Shown in pieces: positions 15,676-25,300 of a stretch of DNA of 49,501 nucleotides. The notes beneath the pieces were generated by a model. That model searched no databases, was not told the origin of the DNA, and saw nothing but the letters and a program-made list of their open reading frames with translations. Source of the DNA: Streptomyces tailanensis (lineage in GTDB: Bacteria > Actinomycetota > Actinomycetes > Streptomycetales > Streptomycetaceae); contig NZ_VTHJ01000012.1 in NCBI RefSeq assembly GCF_008386495.1, positions 71,522 through 121,022 of the forward strand, given 5' to 3'. Made by a program: the position numbers and the translations under genes. Position 1 is the stretch's first letter. Every line of letters begins with the position of its first letter.

Positions 15676-15858
15676 GGCGAAGAGACCCCCTGACGTGCAG
15701 TCAAGTAGCGCGGAGTAGTGGCGCGCTCACGTTGAGGCTAGAGGGCAAGGGTACTGAACGGCAACCAGATGAGGAGCATGCATGCTGAAAATTGCGTTGC
15801 TGTGTACTGGGACCGCCCTAGAGTGGTGTTCCTGAGACCTCGCCGGAGAGGGGAAGCA

Positions 15859-16740
15859 ATGCCCGCAGGGGGACGGCCGACCGTGCGCAGTAGGCGACTT
15901 GGTGCCGCGCTCAAGAGGTACCGACAGGCCGCCAAGCTCGATCAGCCGCAGGCGGCGGAGGTGCTCGGGGTGCATCAGACTCGGATCAGCCGCATAGAGA
16001 GCGGGCATGTGACCGCGCGCATCATCGAGATTCGCGTGCTGCTGAGTGCGTACGGTGTGGACGACCCCGAAGTCCTCGCCAAGCTGGAGGACTTGGCGAA
16101 GAGGTCCAAGCACCGTGGCTGGTGGCTCGAACATGCGGAGCACCTGCGGCCGGACTACCTCGACTACATCGCCTTGGAGGACGACGCGACGTACATCCGG
16201 GAGTGGCAGCCGGTCGTCGTGCCAGGGCTTCTGCAAACTCCCGCTTACGTGGAGGCGGTTATCGCGGCGACGCCTCACTACGTTGCTCCTGAACGCATCG
16301 CTCAGTTGGTGAAGGTGAGGGAGACGCGGCAGGCGAAGATCGAAGAGGGCGGGGCGATGTACACGGCCATCCTCTGGGAGGCGGTCGTCAGGCAGCCGCT
16401 GATCAGTGCCGAGGTTCACCGGGAGCAGTTGGCCGCGATCCTTGAGTCTGGCAAGCGGCAGAACGTCACCGTGCAGGTCCTGCCGTTCAGCGCGGGGCCG
16501 GTGGTGGGTGTGACCTCCGCCTTCCAGTCCTTCAGCTTCGAATCCGAGCCGACTGTCGAAGCAGTGGCTCTGGAGAACTTGCGGGGCATGTCGGTCCTTG
16601 AGGCCCCAGAAGATCTGGCGGCTTACGCCAACGCATACGACGAACTACGATCGGCAGCACTGGCACCGGACGTCAGTGCGAGACTTATCCGGGGTGCAAT
16701 CCGAAGCAGCGAGGAAGACGCAACGTGTCCGAGGTCGTAG
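15859..16740 (+). CDS. WhiJ-like XRE regulator with DUF5753 domain
   Basis: A 293-aa regulator. The N-terminal XRE helix-turn-helix ('LGAALKRYRQAAKLDQPQAAEVLGVHQTRISRIESG', residues about 14-49) is followed by the DUF5753 sensor domain (about 100-285) with 'YIREWQPVVVPGLLQTPAYVEAVI' and 'VTVQVLPFSAGPVVG'. ATG 15859 has a strong GAGAGGGGAAG site upstream. Such regulators repress neighbouring genes until relieved by their DUF397 partner, which follows here with a 16-base overlap. Codon use is less GC-extreme than in the neighbours, which hints at mobility. Confidence 0.88.
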   Translation: MPAGGRPTVRSRRLGAALKRYRQAAKLDQPQAAEVLGVHQTRISRIESGHVTARIIEIRVLLSAYGVDDPEVLAKLEDLAKRSKHRGWWLEHAEHLRPDYLDYIALEDDATYIREWQPVVVPGLLQTPAYVEAVIAATPHYVAPERIAQLVKVRETRQAKIEEGGAMYTAILWEAVVRQPLISAEVHREQLAAILESGKRQNVTVQVLPFSAGPVVGVTSAFQSFSFESEPTVEAVALENLRGMSVLEAPEDLAAYANAYDELRSAALAPDVSARLIRGAIRSSEEDATCPRS

Positions 16741-16919
16741 GCCTGTTCTGGAAGTCGTCGTACTCGGTCAATGAAACCCAGTGCGTCGAAGTCGCCCCCA
16801 CCTCCACCGGCGGCCGAGCCATCCGCGACAGCAAGAACCCCCACGGCCCCCTCCTCCACGTCACCCCCGACGGCTGGCGTGCTTTCCTGGATGGGGCCAA
16901 GGGCGGTGCGTTCAAGTAG
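16725..16919 (+). CDS. DUF397 small regulatory partner
   Basis: A 64-aa protein with the DUF397 core 'FWKSSYSVNETQCVEVAPTSTGG', 'IRDSKNPHGPLLHVTPDGWRAFLDGAK'. DUF397 proteins are small partners of WhiJ-type XRE/DUF5753 regulators. The GTG start at 16725 overlaps the regulator gene by 16 bases, so the two are co-translated. Confidence 0.88.
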   Translation: MSEVVGLFWKSSYSVNETQCVEVAPTSTGGRAIRDSKNPHGPLLHVTPDGWRAFLDGAKGGAFK

Positions 16920-16974
16920 CGGTCGTCTCGGAGTTGAGCTGAACACCGGAGAATGGCGGCACGTGAGAACGGGT

Positions 16975-18282
16975 ATGAAGCCCTCACCCTCCGTCTCGCC
17001 CCGATTAGCCGCGCCCGGTCCGTCGCGGCTCGGCTGGCTGGACGCGTTGCGCGGCATCGCGGCGCTCGTCGTGGTGTTCGACCACTCGTCGTACTCCTTC
17101 ATGGCGGAGTTCCGCAGGGAGCTGATGCCGGAGTTCAACACCAGCCGCTACGGCATCATGGTGTTCTTCCTGGTCAGCGGCTACATCATCCCCGCGTCGC
17201 TGGAACGCCGGGGCTGCGTGAGGACGTTCTGGACCGGCCGTCTCTTCCGCATCTACCCGCTGTGCGCGGCCGTCGTCGCCGGTCTCCTCGTGGCCGACTA
17301 CCTTGGCGTGGCGGAGATCCGTGACTTCGGCGGGCAGAGTCTCGCCTCGGTGGCCGTGGCCCATCTCACCCTGTTCCAGGAGCTGTTGGGCACCCCCAAC
17401 CTCCTGCTCGTCCTCTGGACCCTCTCGTACGAGATGGCCTTCTACCTGCTGGTCGTCGCCCTCTTCACGGTCCGCCTGCACCGGCGGTCCGTCGCGGTCG
17501 CCGTCACCCTGGCGGCGCTCGCCGCCCTGAGCGTGGCGGCGGGGTTCGTGCTGCCGGCGTCGGCCCTCTCCGACGCGCTGGGCACCGGCCGGCTGATCGC
17601 GCTCGCGTCGGTCGTGATGGTCATCGCCATCTGTTGCGCGAGCACCGGGTCGGCCGCGCTGCGGGTGTTCGGCGGCGTGCTGGGCGGGGTCCTCGCCCTG
17701 GGGCTGGTCGCCTTCAACGGCACGGTCCCGGTGTGGGAGGGCCTGGTGATCCTCGCCGTGATGTTCCTCGGTACGGCGGTGTACCGGGCCGACACCGGTC
17801 AGAGCAGCTGGTCGTACGCGGGGTGGGCCGCCGCCGTGGTGGTCGTCTGCGCGGTCGGGAGCGCGTACGTCGACGGCGACGGGGGCCACTTCACCCGGCG
17901 TGCCTGGATCGTGTCCTTCCTGCTGGCCGTGGTCACCTTCGGCGCCGGGCTGGCCCTGCGTCGTCGGCGGATCCCGCGTCTGCTGACGGGCCTGGGCACG
18001 ATCAGCTACTCGGTCTACCTCGTGCATCCGCTGCTGCTGGCGGTGAGCGACGGCACGATCGGCCGCCGGCGCCACGACGACCTCGTCTTCGAAGTCGCTT
18101 TCTACGTCGTGCTGTTGCCGGTGTGCGTACTGACGTACCACTGCGTCGAGGCGCCGGCCCAGAGATGGGGGCGACGCCTGGTACGCCGCGACGCCCCGGA
18201 CGGGGCGGTGTCCGAGGCGACGTCGGCGTCGGCGTCGGCATCGGCGGCGGAGCGCCGCAAGCCCCACCCGACACGCCTTTAG
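16975..18282 (+). CDS. Membrane acyltransferase, acyltransferase_3 family (OafA-like)
   Basis: A 435-aa multi-pass membrane protein. The N-terminal 'LGWLDALRGIAALVVVFDHSSY' (about 20-41) is the acyltransferase_3 signature, with Arg and His presumed to act in transfer; 'GIMVFFLVSGYIIPASL' and 'WTGRLFRIYPL' complete the conserved core. About ten hydrophobic helices follow, ending with 'SYSVYLVHPLLL'. The family O-acylates sugars, lipids or natural products. The tail is a Ser/Ala repeat (SASASASAA) that looks disordered. ATG 16975 is chosen; GTG 16963 is possible. The gene stands alone and ends at a strong terminator. Confidence 0.85.
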   Translation: MKPSPSVSPRLAAPGPSRLGWLDALRGIAALVVVFDHSSYSFMAEFRRELMPEFNTSRYGIMVFFLVSGYIIPASLERRGCVRTFWTGRLFRIYPLCAAVVAGLLVADYLGVAEIRDFGGQSLASVAVAHLTLFQELLGTPNLLLVLWTLSYEMAFYLLVVALFTVRLHRRSVAVAVTLAALAALSVAAGFVLPASALSDALGTGRLIALASVVMVIAICCASTGSAALRVFGGVLGGVLALGLVAFNGTVPVWEGLVILAVMFLGTAVYRADTGQSSWSYAGWAAAVVVVCAVGSAYVDGDGGHFTRRAWIVSFLLAVVTFGAGLALRRRRIPRLLTGLGTISYSVYLVHPLLLAVSDGTIGRRRHDDLVFEVAFYVVLLPVCVLTYHCVEAPAQRWGRRLVRRDAPDGAVSEATSASASASAAERRKPHPTRL

Positions 18283-18347
18283 TTCTAGGGGCGGTTCGCA
18301 ACATCCCACGGGGGCACCGTCGCCGCCGAGGTCAACGGCCGATTACG

Positions 18348-18385
18348 CGAGACGCTCGGCCGGGAAACCCCGGCCGAGCGTCTCG
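18348..18385. terminator. 17-bp perfect-stem bidirectional terminator
   Basis: CGAGACGCTCGGCCGGG (18348-18364) pairs with its exact complement at 18369-18385 around a 4-nt AAAC loop. It lies between the acyltransferase and the convergent toxin-immunity operon and marks the downstream edge of the toxin island. Confidence 0.9.
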
Positions 18386-18464
18386 TACAGCTTATGGCCG
18401 TAGCCAGTTGATCACTTTTTCCCTATGCCCTTTCTCCTTCAGCGCATACCTGCGGATGAACAGA

Positions 18465-19343
18465 TCAGGGGTGGCCCGCAGGCCACGGCTCTCCGGAGTT
18501 TTCCCACTGGCCTCTGTTCACCCCATCCGGGTCCGGCACCACGCACCAGTTCCCCATGAAATTGTCGGCCAGCACGAGTGAGAAACCCTCGCCGACGACA
18601 TCGGAGAGACTGTCGGCTCCACCGGGGAATGCCCGGTAGGACAACTCACCGGGCAGCAGCGGAGCCGTGAAGGCGGTGAAGTCGTCCTCCAGGATCTCGG
18701 GCTTGGGCTGCAGATCCGGGTCGCCGACCACGGACAGGAGAGAGCGGGGCCGCATCAGTTCAGCCACGTCGCCCACGTTTTCTCGGGTCACCAGGAACCA
18801 TCTGCAGCCGTAGGCGCCGTGTGCCCAGCGCTCGCACAACAGCGTGACTCGCTCGGACATCTCCCATACCGCGGACCAGAAGTTCTCGTCCGCCACAGCC
18901 TGTACGAGCTCCGACGCGGCCACCGGTTCTGGAGCCGAGTCCCGCCACTGGAGGCTCACGTCCTTGCCTTCCAGTCCAGCCAGTACGGTGGCCATCTGGG
19001 GCGTGGTGTGCAGGTGTACGGCGCCTTCCCACCCCGACACGATGTGGAGCCGGCCCGGCACGGAAAGCCGGCAGTACGGGCCGCTCCCGGCAGCCATCCC
19101 CTCGACGAGATCGATTGCTTCCGAGGGGCTGACATCGGCGCCGTTGCGGAGTTGTGCGTAGATGCCCGGAAGGGGCCGGCTCACCAGAAGGTCGCCGACC
19201 TCAAGGGAGTCGGCATCGCTCCGCTCGATCACGATCGCGAGGATCCGGCGCAGCTCCGCCGCGTACACACCCCAACCTTGTGAGTCGGTCAGCTCGGCTC
19301 GCACGCTCTCGGTGTGCGGGCTGAGAACGAGTTCTTTTCTCAT
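18465..19343 (-). CDS. Candidate immunity protein for Rhs toxin 1
   Basis: A 292-aa soluble protein without a signal peptide. I recognise no domain. Notable segments are 'GWGVYAAELRRILAIVIERS', 'SEAIDLVEGMAAGSGPYCRLSVPGRLHIVSGWEGAVHLH' and a C-terminal 'SLVLADNFMGNWCVVPDPDG', rich in acidic residues and Trp. Its ATG overlaps the Rhs toxin 1 stop codon (ATGA), which is the usual arrangement of a polymorphic-toxin immunity gene. The unit ends at the 18348-18385 hairpin. That it binds the toxin tip and blocks it is inference from position only; its length is large for an immunity protein. Confidence 0.75.
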   Translation of the reverse strand: MRKELVLSPHTESVRAELTDSQGWGVYAAELRRILAIVIERSDADSLEVGDLLVSRPLPGIYAQLRNGADVSPSEAIDLVEGMAAGSGPYCRLSVPGRLHIVSGWEGAVHLHTTPQMATVLAGLEGKDVSLQWRDSAPEPVAASELVQAVADENFWSAVWEMSERVTLLCERWAHGAYGCRWFLVTRENVGDVAELMRPRSLLSVVGDPDLQPKPEILEDDFTAFTAPLLPGELSYRAFPGGADSLSDVVGEGFSLVLADNFMGNWCVVPDPDGVNRGQWENSGEPWPAGHP

Positions 19344-22300
19344 TTCGCTACCTTCTTGAGCCCCTGCACCTGGCCCGTCGGCGAGATGTCCAAACCGTAG
19401 GTTCCGTCCCGGGCCGAGTCCTTGGTCGACTGGAAGGGGTTCCGGAAACTCGCCCCCTTGAAGATGGCTTCCTTGTTGTGTCCGGTCCTGTCGTAGGTGA
19501 TGTACCTGGGCTGGCCACCCGTCGCCTTCTTGTTCTCCCAGATCGCGGCTCCGCCGGCGGACCTCTTGTTCGTCTTCGTGTACCCCAGGTACTGCGCGAC
19601 GTCGTCAGCCTGTGCACGGGTGAGCGAGTTGCAGTTGTTGTTGCTGTTGTGTACGAGGACCGGAGTGGCACCCGCCAGCACATGGTACGTGTGGAAATCG
19701 GCCACGGTGAGGTTGTGCACGGTGGCCTGCTGGGTCCAGCGGTGGATCGCCGTGATCTCGACCAGGGCCCCGGTGGACGTGCGGAGCAGTTCGCCGGTGG
19801 TCAGGTCGGTGGCGTCGGTCCAGGTGCCCAGTGCCGGGACCCAGAACGGGTGGCCGTCCGTGGCGGTGATCGTGGCGGTCTGCTTCTTGCCGTTGATCTC
19901 GATGGACAGGGTGATCCTGACCAGGTTCTTCCGGCCCTCACCGGTGATCTCGGCGGTGACCGTCTTTACCGTGGTGCGGCCGGTCTTGGGGTCCGTGGCG
20001 AGGACCTTTTCTCCGGTCTTCACGTCCTCGATCGCTTTGGTCGTGCCGTCGGCCATGAGGACCTGCGTGCCCGGGACGAAGCTGTTGCAGGGTGCTCCCC
20101 GGCCGGCTGCGCCGCCCAGATATGCCAGCAGTCCCGTGTAGACGATGTCCTCGATGACGTTGCCCCGTGCGACGGCCGCGGCCTTCTCGTTGCACTCCTC
20201 GGCGTGGTAGACGCAGTAGGTGGCCGCGAGTTCCTTGGCCTTCTCGACATCCTTGCCGCCGTGCAGCACGTAGAGGTAGGCCTGACGGCATCCCTCACGC
20301 CCATAGCAGGCGGAGCCCTCCCGGGACGACTCGTAGACCGGGTTGTGCCAGAAGTCGTCCGTGAACTCCCCGTTCATCCTGGGGGACCAGTACTGATCCG
20401 CCAGTTTGTCGATGTCGTTCGTGACCGGGGTGTTCGCCGACACCCATCGCTTCTTCGCGGCCTGGGAGCGCTTGTAGATGTTGCCGCGGCGGTAGTCGGT
20501 CGTACCCGTCTTCGCGTCGTAGCCGACTTCCTTCTGGGTTTTCTTGCTGCAGTTCGCGAGGGAGTACTGGCAGGAGTTGGGCCGGGACCCGATCTCCGTG
20601 CCCGCCGGGTCGGAGTGGGTCAGCGGGTTGTTGTTGGCGTAGGTGTAGCCGTGCATCTGCTGCGGGTCGGTGGCCGTGAAGACCGGGTCGACCGACAGGA
20701 AGCGGCCCGTGGCGGGGTCGTACTCGCGCGCGCCGAGGTGCGTGAGGCCGGTGACGGTGTCGGTGGTGCCGCCGACGAAACCTCTGGTGCCGGGCCAGCT
20801 GTTCGGCTCGTCGCCGCGCAGCCCGCCGAACGGCAGGGTGCGGCGCTGGGTCAGCGCCTGGGTGGTGGCGTTGACGGACAGCTGGGCGGTGCCGTGGTGG
20901 TCGGCCAGGGTGAAGGAGATGGTTCCGTCATTGGCCTGGACGGCCAGGTGGCCGCCGCCGATGTCGATGTAGCGGGTGCCCTTGGCGGCCGTGGCGCCCT
21001 TGGCCAGAGTGATCTCCGTGGTACCGAGGTACAGCGTGGTCTCGGTCGGAGTCCGGCCGATCAGACGGTTGCCCTCCGCGTCGTACAGATACTCGGTGAC
21101 CTTGTCGCTGCCGCCCTCCACAGGCTCGGTGACCTTGGCCAGATGGCCCTCGGCGTCCCAGTCCAGCGTCTGGGAGGTGCCGTCACCCAGCAGACGGGTG
21201 TGGGTGTTGCCTGTTTCGTCGTAGCCGAAGATGTCGGTGGACTTCACGGTCCCCTCGGTGTTGTCCACCGAGGTCACCGCGTGCGGCCGGACGGCATCCG
21301 GACCCGGGTCCGGGTAGTGGTAGCTCCGCTTGGTGTCGGCGGCGCCGGTCGCGGTGGCGTGCCTGGTCTCGGTGAGGCGGTTGCCGACCTTGTCGTAGGT
21401 GTAGGAGGTCCAGTACGGGGCGGGGCCGCCCACCACGCCCGTGCTGGGAGTGACGGCACAGCCGGTGGTCGACTGGGCCCAGGCCTCCGTCACCCGCCCG
21501 AGGTGGTCGTAGCTGAAGCACTGGTTGTCGGTGCCGGAGCGGGAGGTGTCGGAGACGGACAGGACGTTGCCGGCCTCGTCGTACGTGTAGGTGTTGTGCT
21601 GGTCGACACCCGCGACGTCCTGGCGGTCCACCCGTGAGGTGGCCAGCCGCTGGGTGCCCCACTGGTAGGTGTTGGTCTCGTACGTGGCCTTTCCGCCGTT
21701 CGCGGCCATGGAGTACTGCAGCGGCTTGCCGGTAAGGCTGTAACTCGTGCTCGCGGTCAGGTCCAGCGGACCGCTGACCTTGATCGGCCGCAGCGTGCCG
21801 TCCTCGTAGGTGTAGGTGACGGTGTTGGCGGCCAGATCACCGGCATTGGGGTAGCCGACGCCCTGCACCGTGCCCGACGCGTTGTAGCTGGTCGTCGACA
21901 GATACGTCCCCGCCAGCGCGCCCTCGGCCGACGGGATCGTCACCGAGGTGCGCATCGGCCGGTACAGCCGGTCGTAGGCGACGACGCTCGACTTGTACTC
22001 CTGGCCGCCGCTGTAACGCGAGCTGGACGCCAGCTGGCCCTTGGCGCCGCTGATGGTGTCGTAGACCCACTTGGCGCGCAGCGCCCCGGCGGACGAGTTC
22101 TCCCGCAGTTCGGTCTTGCGGCCCAGACCGTCGTAGGTGTGGGCGAGGACGCCGCGGGCATCCTCGCTGCTGGTCATCAGGGAGCGGTCGTCGTACGTGT
22201 TGTGACCGGCGCCCTTGTCCGGGTCGGTGGTGTCGGTGAGCCGGCCCATCAGGTCGTACGTCCACGTCCAGGCATTGCCCGCCGGGTCGGTGACCTTGGT

Positions 22301-25300
22301 CATCTCACCCCGTGGCGAGTATTCGTACGACGTGGTGTCGTAGGCGGCGTCGGCGGCACGGGCGTGCAGCAGGCGCAGTTCGGTGGTGCGGCCGCGTGCG
22401 TCGGTGACGGTGGTCTGCGCGGTGCCGCCGACGGGTGGGATGACCGTGGTGCGGTCGCCGTCGTAGACGGTCTTCGTGACGCCGAGGACCGCTCCGCCGT
22501 CGCCGTTGCCGGCGATCTGCTTCAACTCGGTCACCCGGCCCAGGCCGTCGTAGGTGTACCGGTTCTGGGTCTCCACGCTCAGCGCGTCATCGGGTTTGAA
22601 GAGCGTGGTCGAAGGCGCGTTGGTGATGTAGTAGGAAGCGAACTCCTTCGCGGTCAGGCCGCGTTCGTCGTAGAAGGTGTCCGCCAGCAGCGTCCCGCCG
22701 TCCGGGCCGGGAGCCTGCGTCTGGCGGGGTCGCAGGAAGCCGTCGTAGAAGGCGTACGTGGTGTCCTGCGCACCCGAGTTGCCGATGGTCTTGGTTCCCA
22801 CCACGACCGGCTGGTCGTCGGCGATGGTGTAGGTGAACTCGTAGCTGGGGATCTGGCCCGTCGTCCGGTCCGGCTGCCACACCTTGGTGGTGCGGCCCAG
22901 CGCGTCGTACGCGTAGGTGGTGACCTTGCCGTTGGTGTCGGTCTCGGTGAGCGGCAGCCCCCGCAGCGCTTCGTAGGCGGTGGTCGAGGTCTGCGTGGTC
23001 GTGCTGTCCCCCACCGTGGCGGGCGGAGTGGTCACCGAACTGCTCGTCGCGAAGCCCGTGGCCGGGGTGTACCCGGTGGTGGTGGTCCGTCCGTCGCTGC
23101 GGACGGTCCTGGTGAGTGCGCCCGCGGAGGTGACTGTGACGTCGGCGGTCAGGTCGGTGGTGGTCAGCGCCCGCCCGTAGCCGTCATAGGTGGAGCTGGA
23201 CTCCAGGTAGACCGCGCTGGAGCCGCTGTACGTCTCGAGTCTCGCGGTCCTGGTCACGTCGCCCTTGGTCGCCGCCGCGCCGTACGCACCGCCGTCGTAG
23301 GCGGTGCGTACGTCGGACATGACGTCGGCCGGGCGGCTGGTGGTCGCGTCGCACGCCTTGGCGACCGTCTCGACCCGCGCCGGGCTGTCCAGGGGGACGC
23401 TGCCGGAGACGTAGGTGGTGCGGGTGCACTGGTTGTCTTTCGCGGTCGTCGTGTCGCCCAGGTCCTCGCTCTGGACGACCAGGCCGGTGGCGGGGTCGTG
23501 GGTGTCGGACTCCGAGGTGGTCCGCCACTTGGTGCCGGCGCCGTCGTCCAGGGAGGTCCACGTCTTGGTGGAGGCGGTGCCGGTGAAGTTGGCCGTGACG
23601 GTGCCCCAGTCGCGGACCTTCTTGGCGGTCTCCTTGTACCAGGGCCGGCTCACCGTTTTGCCGAGGACCTTGCCGCCGGGACCGGAGTAGGTGACGGTCT
23701 TGTACGTGAATCCGGCCTGCGACTCGTGGTCGGTGATCGGGTCGCCCTCACCCGAGTCGAGGGTGACTGAGACGCTCTTGGTGCCGCCGGAGGAGCTCTG
23801 GCGGTCGCCGTTCATGCCGCGCAGGAAGTAGCTGTCGGTCTGCGTCTTCATGGCCGAGGCGCCGCCCTGGCCGCCGGTGCGGACCCGTACGTGTCCGTAA
23901 CCGCGCCACTGTGACCAGGTCTTGGACTTCTCCTTGGTCATGCCGTCGTCATCGTCGTAGTGCCAGGCGGCGCCGTCCAGGTAGTCGTACATGGTGACCT
24001 GGTCGGGCGAGCCGCCGGTGCGGTCGGTCGAGGTGACCGTGTCGACGACATACTTGTTGAACCACTGCAGGTCCGGGTCGTCGGTCGTACTGCCGCCGAT
24101 GTACTGCGGGAAACAGCGGGTCGTGTTGGTCTGCGGTGTCGGCAGCGCGGCGGCGTCACAGACCGGGGCGGAGTAGCCGACATCGATCTGACCGCCCGAT
24201 TCGTCCGCGACGGTGGACAGCCGGGACTTGATGTACGGGGCGTAGCCGTCGCCGATCTTGTCGAGCCGGTTGGCGAGCTGGGTGTAGGCGAAGGTGGTCT
24301 TCGGCAGCGTGATCGAGGCTGTTCCGTTATGGCCGGTGCGCTGGACGGAGTCGAGCAGCAGCTGGTAGTCGGTGTCGGCCATGCCCCATCGGTGGGCGAG
24401 TTTCCAGCTGTCGACATTGCTGTACGCGCCGGACACCAGCACCTGGGTGGTGACGCCGGTCAGCCGCTTGCGGGTGAAGAACGCCGGGGAGTACCGGCCG
24501 TCGTCGCAGTCGGTGCCCGCGGCGCAGTTCAGGTCCCACGGGGTGTCGTACCAGTACGCAGAGTCCGTGGAGATGGACGAGCACGTGGTCGAGCTGTCGG
24601 CGATGCACCGCTCGCTGTTGGTGAAGTCGACCTTGGCCAGCGCCTTCGTCGAGTACATGGCGGTGGACTTCAGCCCGTACTCGATCCGGTCCAGCGTCCC
24701 GCCGCGTACGTACGGGGTGTCGTCGGCGGCCTTGAGATTGCGGCCGTAAGAGTTGGTCTCCTTGTCGTAGTAGTACGCGACCGCGTTGCCGTGCCGGTCC
24801 ACGACATAGTCCAGGTTCCAGCGCCAGCCCTGCTGGCACCAGGACGCCGCGAACGTGGAGGCGTTGCACGGCTCGTCGGTGTTGTTGCCGAAGACCGGCA
24901 CCGTCCACGCCGAGTCCGTGGTCTCGTTGCCGCTCGCCCAGCCCGGCAGCCGGTTGTAGCCGAAGAAGTACCGCGTGCCGTCGGGGGTGGTCACCCGCCA
25001 GTACTCGTCGTTGCGCGCGCCGTTGGACCGCACGTCGGACGAGGAGCCGTAGAGCCGGTCGATCTTCGTGCCGTCGTCGTTCTGCAGCTTCCAGGAGTTG
25101 GTGCCGTTCGGCACCAACTCCCCGCCGGAGCCGTTCAGCGACAGTGTGGCGTTGTCGTACGCCCAGCACAGATCGCCCGGTTTGTTCCCGTCGGCGTTGG
25201 TCGCGCCGTCTTCCTCGCACCCCTTGTAGCTGCGCTCGATGAAACCGGGCGCCAGCTCGAAGCCGTCACCGACCCACGACGCCTGGTTGTTGGTGTTTCC

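Noticed and set aside
19634..20089. Intein in Rhs toxin 1
   Set aside because: The HINT domain is followed by a toxin tip, not a C-extein continuing the host protein; it is the autoproteolytic polymorphic-toxin type.
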